Below are positions 27,219-35,296 of a DNA stretch of 56,086 nucleotides, piece by piece; within the stretch, counting starts at the first letter, position 1; each line of letters begins with the position of its first letter. This DNA is from Planctomycetota bacterium. Lineage in GTDB: Bacteria > Planctomycetota > UBA1135. A model generated the notes under the pieces. It worked only from the letters and a program-made list of their open reading frames with translations. It did not search any database and was not told where the DNA came from. Location: assembly GCA_026421205.1 (NCBI GenBank), contig JAPKBM010000011.1:1-56086 (forward strand). Direction: 5' to 3'. A program made the translations under genes and the position numbers.

Positions 27219-27312
27219 GAGAAGAGTAAAGATAGAGAAGTCCCCCGCCGACCGCCACCTCAGAGGCAGAAACTTTCTATGCGCACACACCCATCCGTTA
27301 CGATTTCATTTC

Positions 27313-27954
27313 ATGCCGGCCTACGACCTCGTCTTCTTTGACTGCGACTCTACCCTCTCTACCATTGAGGGGATTGACGAACTCGCCATGCGCGCGGGCG
27401 TCAACGTCAAAGCGCTCACTGATGCGGCCATGGCCGGAGAATTGCCGCTTGCTGACGTCTACCGAAAGCGCCTGGAACTCATCAACCCGACGTCCGCCGA
27501 CTTTGCTTGGTTGGCTCAACGTTACGCGGAAACGGCACTCCCTGATACTGCCGAAGTCATCGGCCAGTTGCAAAACATGGGCGTTGCCTGCCACGTCATC
27601 TCCGGCGGCCTCTTCCCTGGCGTGGCCCCTTTTGCAGAAACACTCGGCATTCAGCCCCAACACGTCCACGCCGTTCCTTATGATCCCGCCAACCCCGAAG
27701 CCACGTTCCAACACCCTCTCGCCCGAAACGGGGGCAAGCCCGAAATCGTGGCGGCCGTCGGCGCAACCTTGGGCATCCCCCAAGCTCGGCGTCTCCTCAT
27801 TGGCGATGGCGTTTCCGACCTTGAAGCCCGCTCCGCCGTCGGAATTTTCGTGGGCTTCGGTGGAGTTGTCACCCGGCAGGAAGTTTTGGAAAAAGCCGAT
27901 GTTTTCCTGAATAAACCGCATTTGGGGGGATTGATTCCGATTGTGCAGGGGTAA
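27313..27954 (+). CDS. serB: Phosphoserine phosphatase, HAD family
   Basis: 213 residues from ATG 27313, which places the HAD motif at the N-terminus. Motif I is VFFDCDSTLS (Asp10 nucleophile, Asp12 acid/base), motif II VISGG, and motif III/IV GKPEIVAA and IGDGVSDLEARSA. The segment TIEGIDELAMRAG is the SerB cap signature. It dephosphorylates 3-phosphoserine to serine. Fourteen bases downstream come an aminotransferase and then SerA, so all three steps from 3-phosphoglycerate to serine are clustered. Confidence 0.93.
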   Translation: MPAYDLVFFDCDSTLSTIEGIDELAMRAGVNVKALTDAAMAGELPLADVYRKRLELINPTSADFAWLAQRYAETALPDTAEVIGQLQNMGVACHVISGGLFPGVAPFAETLGIQPQHVHAVPYDPANPEATFQHPLARNGGKPEIVAAVGATLGIPQARRLLIGDGVSDLEARSAVGIFVGFGGVVTRQEVLEKADVFLNKPHLGGLIPIVQG

Positions 27955-27968
27955 AATCCGCCCCCATC

Positions 27969-29042
27969 ATGAAGCTGTTCATCCCGGGCCCCACTGAAGT
28001 CTCCTCCGAAGTCCTCAACGAAATGGCCCGGCCTGCCATCGGTCACCGCACTGCGGAATGCGCCGAACTTTGGAAAACCGCGCGTGCAGGACTGGGGCGG
28101 CTCATGCAAACGAGAAACGAGGTGCTCATCCTCACCGCACCCGCCAGCGCCATGATGGAAGGCGCCATTCGCAACACGGTCAAAACGCGGTCCCTGCATT
28201 TGATTAACGGTGCATTCTCTAAACGTTGGTTTGACATTGCGAAGAGCTGTGGCGTAGATGCCATTGCCGCCACCAAACCAATGGGAGAAGGCTTTACCGC
28301 CGACGACTTACGCGCCGCACTTTCCGAATATGGACCGGTGGATGCCATCACGGTGGTCCACAATGAGACCTCTACGGGTGTGATGAACCCAATTCAAGAT
28401 TATCGCGCGGTGCTTGCCGATTTTCCCGACACACTTTTACTGGTGGACACGGTTTCCTCCATGGCCGGCGCACCGGTTTATGTTGACGACTGGGGCATCG
28501 ATGTTTGTTTGTTCGGCATTCAAAAGTGCATGGCGCTTCCCGCAGGCCTTGCCATTGCCGCCGTTTCCGAATCTGCCTTGAACCGTGCGCAAGAAATTGA
28601 GCACCGAGGTTGGTTTTTGGACTTTCTTCGCCTACAAAAAGCAAACCTCAAGGAACAATCTCCCACCACGCCCAGCACCGCGCACCTTTATGCACTCGTA
28701 CGGCAATTAGAGCGAATCGAAGAAGAAGGATTAAAAAACCGTTGGGCACGCCATGAAGAAATGGCTCAATTCATCCGCAACTGGGCTGTCGGCCATGGCT
28801 GGGAAATGTTTCCTGCGCCAGAACTCTGCTCCAACACGGTTTCCTGCATCGCTCGCGGTGACGGACCTGACTTCGTTCCCGCCTTAGACGCACTCAAGGA
28901 ACAAGGATTTCTCCTTTCCAACGGTTACGGAGATCTTAAGGGAAAAACCTTTCGCATCGGCCACATGGGGGAACACTCCATGAAGTGCATCCGTGAAATC
29001 ACAAGCCTCATGGATGAGGCGCTTTCCATCTGCCCCACATGA
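27969..29042 (+). CDS. Class V aminotransferase, probable phosphoserine aminotransferase
   Basis: 357 residues. It is a PLP-dependent class V enzyme of the small-aminotransferase/alanine-glyoxylate type: FIPGPTEVSSEVLNEM, HRTAECAELW, ILTAPASAMMEGAI, HNETSTGVMNPIQDY, LLVDTVSSMAGAPV, and the PLP lysine in FGIQKCMALPAGL. By sequence it could be a serine-glyoxylate or alanine-glyoxylate enzyme; members of this branch serve as phosphoserine aminotransferase in archaea and several bacteria. Its position between serB and serA makes the SerC role by far the most likely. The last codon overlaps the serA start (ATGA). Confidence 0.88.
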   Translation: MKLFIPGPTEVSSEVLNEMARPAIGHRTAECAELWKTARAGLGRLMQTRNEVLILTAPASAMMEGAIRNTVKTRSLHLINGAFSKRWFDIAKSCGVDAIAATKPMGEGFTADDLRAALSEYGPVDAITVVHNETSTGVMNPIQDYRAVLADFPDTLLLVDTVSSMAGAPVYVDDWGIDVCLFGIQKCMALPAGLAIAAVSESALNRAQEIEHRGWFLDFLRLQKANLKEQSPTTPSTAHLYALVRQLERIEEEGLKNRWARHEEMAQFIRNWAVGHGWEMFPAPELCSNTVSCIARGDGPDFVPALDALKEQGFLLSNGYGDLKGKTFRIGHMGEHSMKCIREITSLMDEALSICPT

Positions 29043-30664
29043 CCACCTTGACTCCACCCGCCGCCACTGGCACTTTTCACGCTTTCTTCGCCGACGCTGT
29101 TGCCAAAGACTGCGAAACTATTTTGACCAACGCCGGTTTTTCCGTCGATAATCGCCCTGGACTTCCTGAAGAGGAAAAACTCGAAGCACTTGCTCATGCC
29201 GATGCACTAGTTGTCCGTAGTTCCACTACGGTCACAGCCGAAATGATGGACGCTGCACCCCGGCTTCAAGTCATTGGCCGTGCAGGATCTGGCGTGGACA
29301 ACATTGATGTCAAGGCCGCTACGGCACGTGGAATTCTGGTCATGAATGCACCGGGTGAAAACACGGTGTCTGCCGCGGAACACGCCATGGCCATGATGAT
29401 GGCACTTAGTCGTAACATTCCGGCCGCCGACGCCAAGTTGCGCGCGGGAGATTGGGGCAAGAAAGGCCTCATGGGTGTGGAGCTAAATAACAAAACATTG
29501 GGCGTCATTGGGCTAGGTCGCATTGGCCGAGAAGTCGTGCAACGCGCCAAGGCCTTTAACATGCGAATCCTAGGCTTTGATCCTTTTTTACCGCCTGAAG
29601 TTGCGGAGACACTTGGCATTGAACTCGGTGAGGTCGCAGAGATCCTTCCACAGGCTGATTTCCTGACTCTGCACGCGCCACTCACCGACGACACGCACCA
29701 CATTTTGAACACCGACACGTTTGCGCAATGCAAACCAGGCGTGCGCGTGGTGAACTGTGCAAGAGGCGGGCTCATGGATGATGAGGCCTTGGTCGTTGCG
29801 CTCGACAACGGATCCGTGGCCGGTGCCGCATTGGATGTCTTTGAAGTAGAGCCCCTCCCTCAAGATCACCCACTGCGTACTCATCCGCGCGTTGTGGTGA
29901 CGCCCCACCTCGGCGCGAGTACCACCGAAGCGCAAGAAAACGTTGCCGTTCGAATCGCGGAGCAATTTGATGCTTTCCTTAACCGAGGAGAAGTGCGCAA
30001 CGCGGTCAACTCCTTTTCTGTAGACGGAACCATGGCGAAACGCCTCAACCCTTTTTTGAAATTGGCCACGGCTATTGGTGACTTGCAAGCCCGCGTCATG
30101 AAAGGAAGATTTGAGGAACTAACGGTAGAAGTTGCCGGAGAAATCGCAGAAAATCTCCCCGCGGAACCTTTGGTGTCTGGAGTTCTCACGGGGTTCCTTG
30201 GAACGCTTCTGAGTCAGAATGTCAATGCGGTGAATGCGCAATCCGTTGCCATCGAACAAGGATACCGATTCCAACAACTCGTTGGAAAAGGGACTGGACC
30301 TTATGTCAATCTCATTTCTGTCCTTGTCAGATCGGACGCCGGCGAGCGGCGCATTTCTGGAACTGTTTTTGGGAAAGGAACTCCCAAAGTGACGCGTATC
30401 GATGGCTCCTATATTGAGTTCGCGGTCGAAGGGAAATTACTGCTGTGTCGCAATGATGACGCACCTGGCCGACTTGCTGGGATTACATCGGTGTTGTCAA
30501 AATACGGTGTTAACATTGCTAATTGCGCACTCGGCCGAGACAAGGAGCAGCGTCGCGCGCTCACTGCATTGCACTTAGACAACACGCCAAGTAAAGAAGC
30601 TTTAGAGGCCATCTCCCAGGTCGATGGTGTGGAGTGGTTGCAGTTTCTGGACTTTGCCGATTAA
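29039..30664 (+). CDS. serA: D-3-phosphoglycerate dehydrogenase, long form with C-terminal regulatory domains
   Basis: 541 residues, the long bacterial form. Substrate and NAD-binding domains fill about residues 15-325: VIGRAGSGVDNIDVKAAT, Rossmann loop GVIGLGRIGREV, catalytic Arg in NCARGGLMD (about 241), Glu in the VFEVEPLP region and His in TPHLGAST (about 289). An intervening ASB-type domain (about 330-465) and a C-terminal ACT domain (LLCRNDDAPGRLAGITSVLS) follow; the ACT domain usually mediates serine feedback inhibition. It catalyses the first committed step of serine synthesis. It overlaps the aminotransferase by 4 bases and converges on the nucleoside transporter gene with a 4-base tail overlap. 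Confidence 0.95.
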   Translation: MTTLTPPAATGTFHAFFADAVAKDCETILTNAGFSVDNRPGLPEEEKLEALAHADALVVRSSTTVTAEMMDAAPRLQVIGRAGSGVDNIDVKAATARGILVMNAPGENTVSAAEHAMAMMMALSRNIPAADAKLRAGDWGKKGLMGVELNNKTLGVIGLGRIGREVVQRAKAFNMRILGFDPFLPPEVAETLGIELGEVAEILPQADFLTLHAPLTDDTHHILNTDTFAQCKPGVRVVNCARGGLMDDEALVVALDNGSVAGAALDVFEVEPLPQDHPLRTHPRVVVTPHLGASTTEAQENVAVRIAEQFDAFLNRGEVRNAVNSFSVDGTMAKRLNPFLKLATAIGDLQARVMKGRFEELTVEVAGEIAENLPAEPLVSGVLTGFLGTLLSQNVNAVNAQSVAIEQGYRFQQLVGKGTGPYVNLISVLVRSDAGERRISGTVFGKGTPKVTRIDGSYIEFAVEGKLLLCRNDDAPGRLAGITSVLSKYGVNIANCALGRDKEQRRALTALHLDNTPSKEALEAISQVDGVEWLQFLDFAD

Positions 30665-31908
30665 ACGATAAACATTGCTGCCGTAGCTGCGGTAATAAAG
30701 CTCGCCATCGCACCCGCAAGCATAGCCCGGAAACCAATCCGCGCAATTTCAGCACGCCGGCTTGGAGCAATACCCCCAAGGCCCCCAATTTGAATCGCAA
30801 TGGAGCCAACATTGGCGAAGCCACAAAGCGCGTAGCTCGCGATAATCCGAGAGCGCTCCGAGAGTGCCCCAACTTCTTTGGTCTGCTCAATCAGGTCTGC
30901 GAAAGCAACGTATTCATTCACCGCTATTTTCGTGCCCAACAAAGAACCAACCGAAAACATTTCTTCCGAAGGAACTCCAAGCAACCATGCAATGGGGGCA
31001 AAAAGATAGCCTAGGATTTCCTGCAGAGTTACGGCGTGACCAAATCCAGAGCCAATGTGATTGGCACCCCAGCCAATCAATGCATTGACCACGGCTAGCA
31101 AGCCCAAAAAGGCGATCAGCATACCCAAAATATTAAGCGCTAACTTGACGCCATCCGCCGCGCCACATGCGGCAGCATCGACCAGGTTTACGTATTCGGA
31201 CTTTGGCTGGACAATATCCGTACCAAGCGTTTCCGGCTGGTCTGTTTCGGGGAATACTATTTTGGCGATAGCTAAACCAACCGGTGCCGACATCACGGAA
31301 GCTGCCAAAAGATGACCGGCAATGTCTGGAACCGTGTCCCGCAGCATGGTGACGTAGACGCCAAAAACAGTTCCGGCCACCGTCGCATAACCCACTGTCA
31401 TAACCGCACCCAATTCGCTTTTGGTCATCTTCGCAAGATAAGGACGAATCAAGAGCGGGGCTTCCGTTTGGCCAACAAAGATATTCGCTGCGGCACTGGT
31501 GGATTCGGCACCTGAAATTACCATCGTTTTCGCCATCATTCGTGCCATGGCTCCAACAACAAAACCCACAATTCCCGTATAGTGCAAGACGGCGAAAAGC
31601 GAGGAAAAGAAAATGACACTGACAAAAACAAGGATGCCTAAAACGGGGGATCCGCCGCCAAGGCCAAGAGCGCTAGCGCCGACCACACCCTTTGCGCCTT
31701 CATAAGCGGCATCAATCAACCCCACAAAAAATGTTTGCGCACCGTCAAAAAATACCTGGCCCGCAGATGTCTTCAAAATCAACAGGGCTAGTATCCATTG
31801 CATGGCAATTCCGATTACTACTGGCCGCCACTTCACCGCCTTTCGATTGACAGATAGAAGCCAAGCCAGGAAAATAAGACAGGCAATTCCAAAGAGAGGT
31901 TGAATCAT
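30661..31908 (-). CDS. Concentrative nucleoside transporter (NupC/CNT family)
   Basis: 415 residues with about ten membrane segments, normal CNT length. Diagnostic segments are GMLIAFLGLLAVVNALIGW, APIAWLLGVPSEEMFSVGSLLGTKIAVNEYVAF, SYALCGFANVGSIAIQIGGLGG, and NIFVGQTEAPLLIRPYL. It imports nucleosides with H+ or Na+. It overlaps the thiopurine methyltransferase gene upstream by ATGA, so both are translationally coupled; together with the sulfatase fusion they form one minus-strand operon. Confidence 0.93.
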   Translation of the reverse strand: MIQPLFGIACLIFLAWLLSVNRKAVKWRPVVIGIAMQWILALLILKTSAGQVFFDGAQTFFVGLIDAAYEGAKGVVGASALGLGGGSPVLGILVFVSVIFFSSLFAVLHYTGIVGFVVGAMARMMAKTMVISGAESTSAAANIFVGQTEAPLLIRPYLAKMTKSELGAVMTVGYATVAGTVFGVYVTMLRDTVPDIAGHLLAASVMSAPVGLAIAKIVFPETDQPETLGTDIVQPKSEYVNLVDAAACGAADGVKLALNILGMLIAFLGLLAVVNALIGWGANHIGSGFGHAVTLQEILGYLFAPIAWLLGVPSEEMFSVGSLLGTKIAVNEYVAFADLIEQTKEVGALSERSRIIASYALCGFANVGSIAIQIGGLGGIAPSRRAEIARIGFRAMLAGAMASFITAATAAMFIV

Positions 31909-32486
31909 GGGTAGTATTCGGGGCGTTTCTCCAAGAGATAAGTGGGCTCTTCGCCTCGCTCTAACACGGTACAGTGAAACATGCCTTCACAGAGGGCATA
32001 AACGTCGGCTTCGTCCACGAGAAAGGGTGGCCCGTCTTCTTTATCTTTGTCACAGCCAAAAGTAATCAGAAGGCCTTTCGCACCAACGGGGAGAATACGG
32101 GAAAGATGTGTAAAGTATTTCTTTCGCGTGGCGGACGGCATGGCAACAAGCGCCGCGCGGTCATACCAAGCCGTGGCTCCCTGGAGGACGTCGGCGTGTA
32201 GCTCAAAGATATCCCCACAATGGAATTCAATTCCATTGGCGGCCTCCCCGCACTCTTCCTTGAACTCCGCAAGGGCTATTTCGCTGAGCTCATTGCCAAA
32301 AACTTGGTGGCCCTGCTCTTTCAGCCAGAGAAGATCTTTTGATTTTCCACAAAGAGGAACGAGCACCGTTTCATCCCCCGTCAGCTTCAAGGAAGGCCAC
32401 CATTTCACCAAGTCAGGGTTGGCCTCCGCAAGGTGCCAACCTGTGCGACCTTCTTTCCATCGTTGATGCCAATAGTCGTGCTTCAT
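31905..32486 (-). CDS. tpm: Thiopurine S-methyltransferase family protein
   Basis: 193 residues. N-terminus MKHDYWHQRWKEGRTGWH and LVPLCGKSKDLLWLKEQGHQ are strong signatures of bacterial TPMT; VFGNELSEIALAEF, YDRAALVAMPSATRKKY and GPPFLVDEADVYAL complete the SAM-dependent fold. Bacterial TPMTs methylate thiol compounds and are known to confer tellurite/selenium methylation and tolerance, which is notable in a genome with several selenoproteins, though no direct link is shown here. It overlaps genes on both sides by 4 bases (upstream sulfatase fusion, downstream CNT transporter). Confidence 0.92.
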   Translation of the reverse strand: MKHDYWHQRWKEGRTGWHLAEANPDLVKWWPSLKLTGDETVLVPLCGKSKDLLWLKEQGHQVFGNELSEIALAEFKEECGEAANGIEFHCGDIFELHADVLQGATAWYDRAALVAMPSATRKKYFTHLSRILPVGAKGLLITFGCDKDKEDGPPFLVDEADVYALCEGMFHCTVLERGEEPTYLLEKRPEYYP

Positions 32487-35263
32487 GCGTCTTCGCGATA
32501 TTCACCATTGGGGATCTGACGAGGGAGGTGGAATTGTTCGTCAGAGAAAAGTTTCCAGGCGTCGGGGTCTTTCTCAAAAAGGAGCTCTGGCGTAGCGCAC
32601 TCCCACTCATCCTCAATTTCTTCGGGACGCCCTGGGAAAGACTGAGCGTTCAGCATGGACGTCAAAACCCAATAAGAATATTCTCCGGCTTGGCAATCAT
32701 AGTCACAAGTTGGGTCATCATAGTGATAATGACCACCACGCAGACGCGCCTTATCCATGGCCTTGCATAGCGCACTTCCTTGTTCAAAAGCGAATGACTG
32801 GGGATAAGCAAGTCCCCACCCTTGGGAAACTAAATGCCATATTTCTTCTAATGCATAATCAAACCTCCCGGGCTGATTCGTTTCCTCCCCGTACAAATCC
32901 TGGCCGATCCGCCATCCCTTTTCGTCCATCTCTTCAAAATGGCGAAATAGTTTTTGCATTTCGCGCTCTTTTTGTGGCATCACAAGGAAGGCTCCGCCGT
33001 CACGAAGTTCCTTCAAAACCTTGGCATCATCCACCACACCGTTTTCATCATTGTCCAAATACTCCGCAAGCACAGAAATTGCATGGGCCAGCTTCTCCTT
33101 TTCCAATGACTTGGTCGCAAAGATGGGAACACCAAAAGCGGAACACTTTCGGTCAAAGGGCTTGAACTTGGTTGTTTCCACGCTCAAGTCTTGACGAGGG
33201 ATGAAAAAATTGTTTCCAAAAAAATCGGCGCAGGCATTGGCCAGTTTTTCAAGAGAGGACTCTCTACCTTTCTCGCTTCGTAGACTCCAGGGCAGTTCAA
33301 TCTGAATGGCCCGCAAGCCATCTTCGCAATGGCGTCGGACGATGTAACCACCATTGAAGTAAGGCTTGTCACCAGGGTCAGGAATATCCGGCGAGGGCAC
33401 AGCGCGCAAACCCTGCTCCGTAAACAAGGCACCCAATTCCATAACTTTTTGTTTTTCCCACTCTGGACCCGCCAGCTCTGACCAGTCCTCCTTGTGGCCA
33501 TGACCATGGATATCGAACAAGAGCGCCTGACCGTTACCCAATTCCCGCGCCAGCGACGAGGCCTTTTCAAGTGCTGCGTGATACTCATACCAGGTTTTTT
33601 CTGCCCCAAGACCGCCTTGCGCAGCTTCCGCCAAAGGTCGATTTGCATCCATCTTGACTCGGTGTAAGTTCGTCGTCACCACAAAAGGACGAAACCCAGT
33701 GCGGAATTCAATGGCGTCGGCAAGGCCCATGGCAATTTCTCGGACATTTCGGTCTCTAACCAAAGTTCCCGAAGTTCGATCTGGAATTCCCTCCGGTTTT
33801 TCCGTCCCTCCATGTGGCGCGGACAAAATCAAAGGCATCGTTCCCTTCTGAAATTCCACCCAAGAAGAATCCTGAGGAAAGCCTTTCATGGGGAAAATTT
33901 CGGATCCGACCCTCTCTTTTTGTATTACCTTAATGAGCTCTTGAACATAATCCGGCATGTCTTTAGCTAAGTTTTTCGTTTCAGTAGGATCATTTTTCAA
34001 GTCATACAATTCCCACGCCTCGGAAGGTTTCTTGCGAAGCAATTTCCAATTCCCTGATATCATCGCTTGCCAACGACTGGCATGTTCCCAGTAAAGAGTT
34101 CGGTCAGGATCACCTGCCCCCCCCTTTAAAATACTTGTCATGGATTTCCCATCCATTTCGCCTGGGTGTCCCCAATCAAAGATTCCAGCCACTTCCGCGA
34201 AGGTAGGCATCCAATCCCAAAATGCACTCAAAGCAGAGCTTTCCGACCCAGGCGGAACTTTTCCCGGCCAACGAACTATCGTCGGGACGCGAATCCCTCC
34301 TTCATAGAGTTGAGCTTTCCTTCCGCGCAACCCGCCCTGACTTTCAAAAAAATCGTAGTCGACGCCTCCAATCCAAGAGGGACCATTATCTGATGTGAAA
34401 ACCACCATGGTATTTTCTGTCAACTCCAAATCATCAAGCAAATCAAGAATTCTTCCAATGTCTCGATCCATGCGAGTAATCATGCCCGCATACGCCGCGC
34501 GCGGTTTCTCATGCGGCAGATAACCTGCATTTCCCGTGTAGGGCGTCTCCGAAAAATGCTCGTACTCTGCTAAAGAGTCCTCTGGGACTTGAAGCGCCAA
34601 GTGAGGAACCGGAGTGGCGAACGTCAAGAAGAATGGTTTTTTTTGATTCTCACGCACAAAGGAAAGTGCCTCTTCAATCATCAAGTCTGGCGCATAAACT
34701 TTTTCGATGCGGCCTGGCTTCGGCTGGTTCGGCAAAAGGACACGCTCTCCATTTCTATGAAGGTGGTCGGGGTAATAATTATGCGCCACTCGTTGACAAA
34801 GATATCCATAGAAATGATCAAAGCCTTGGGTATTTGGGTCTCCCTCTGTGCCAGTCCAGCCCAGCCCCCATTTCCCAACAAAAGACGTGGCATACCCACG
34901 TTGCTGGAGGATTTCGGCAATCGTGATTTCGCCAGCCGCCAACGGACGCTGCCCCTCAAGGGCCGGGTCATTCCAAACGTCCCCACGCGCGCCCATTTCA
35001 TCATTGTCACGAATATAAGCATGACCCGTGTGTTTCCCCGTTAGGAATACGCAACGACTTGGTGCACAAACAGGGCTACCCGAATAATGCCGCGTAAGGC
35101 GCATGCCCTCTTGAGCAAGGCGATCAAGCCGTGGTGTTTTGATTAACTTTTGCCCAAAGCAGCCCAATTCCCCATAACCCAGGTCATCAGCGAGAATAAA
35201 AATAATATTGGGTGGCGGTTCCTGTGGAACCAGAGCGGCAAGGAGGGTGGCGACAATCAGCAT
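32483..35263 (-). CDS. Sulfatase fused to an N-formylglutamate amidohydrolase-like domain and an unknown C-terminal domain
   Basis: 926 residues with a short signal sequence. Residues about 17-465 are a complete type I sulfatase: ILADDLGYGELGC, CAPSR with Cys66, FVGKWGLGWTG, FTSDNGPSWIGG, LYEGGIRVPTIVRWPG. It joins without linker to an N-formylglutamate amidohydrolase-like domain at about 473-690: PLILSAPHGGTEKP, DRNVREIAM, VVTTNLHRVKMDANRPL, LLFDIHGHGHKEDW, SDPGDKPY-like loop and GGYIVRRHCEDG. The last 210 residues form a domain I do not recognise, with an EF-hand-like DNDENGVVDD loop and a paired CDYDC motif after HYHYDDPT. The 4-base overlap with tpm shows coupling. Fusion of an ester hydrolase and an amide hydrolase suggests processing of a sulfated, acylated substrate. 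Confidence 0.9.
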   Translation of the reverse strand: MLIVATLLAALVPQEPPPNIIFILADDLGYGELGCFGQKLIKTPRLDRLAQEGMRLTRHYSGSPVCAPSRCVFLTGKHTGHAYIRDNDEMGARGDVWNDPALEGQRPLAAGEITIAEILQQRGYATSFVGKWGLGWTGTEGDPNTQGFDHFYGYLCQRVAHNYYPDHLHRNGERVLLPNQPKPGRIEKVYAPDLMIEEALSFVRENQKKPFFLTFATPVPHLALQVPEDSLAEYEHFSETPYTGNAGYLPHEKPRAAYAGMITRMDRDIGRILDLLDDLELTENTMVVFTSDNGPSWIGGVDYDFFESQGGLRGRKAQLYEGGIRVPTIVRWPGKVPPGSESSALSAFWDWMPTFAEVAGIFDWGHPGEMDGKSMTSILKGGAGDPDRTLYWEHASRWQAMISGNWKLLRKKPSEAWELYDLKNDPTETKNLAKDMPDYVQELIKVIQKERVGSEIFPMKGFPQDSSWVEFQKGTMPLILSAPHGGTEKPEGIPDRTSGTLVRDRNVREIAMGLADAIEFRTGFRPFVVTTNLHRVKMDANRPLAEAAQGGLGAEKTWYEYHAALEKASSLARELGNGQALLFDIHGHGHKEDWSELAGPEWEKQKVMELGALFTEQGLRAVPSPDIPDPGDKPYFNGGYIVRRHCEDGLRAIQIELPWSLRSEKGRESSLEKLANACADFFGNNFFIPRQDLSVETTKFKPFDRKCSAFGVPIFATKSLEKEKLAHAISVLAEYLDNDENGVVDDAKVLKELRDGGAFLVMPQKEREMQKLFRHFEEMDEKGWRIGQDLYGEETNQPGRFDYALEEIWHLVSQGWGLAYPQSFAFEQGSALCKAMDKARLRGGHYHYDDPTCDYDCQAGEYSYWVLTSMLNAQSFPGRPEEIEDEWECATPELLFEKDPDAWKLFSDEQFHLPRQIPNGEYREDA

Positions 35264-35296
35264 CTCAGAATCCTAAGGCATGGATAGAATGGAAAC

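Noticed and set aside
27298-27921. 207-codon open frame opposite serB
   Set aside because: It lies fully antisense to a gene with clear HAD motifs and shows no motif of its own.
29040-29042. TGA at the serC-like/serA junction as another Sec codon
   Set aside because: It is a normal stop in an ATGA overlap; the aminotransferase is full length and the SerA N-terminus begins there.
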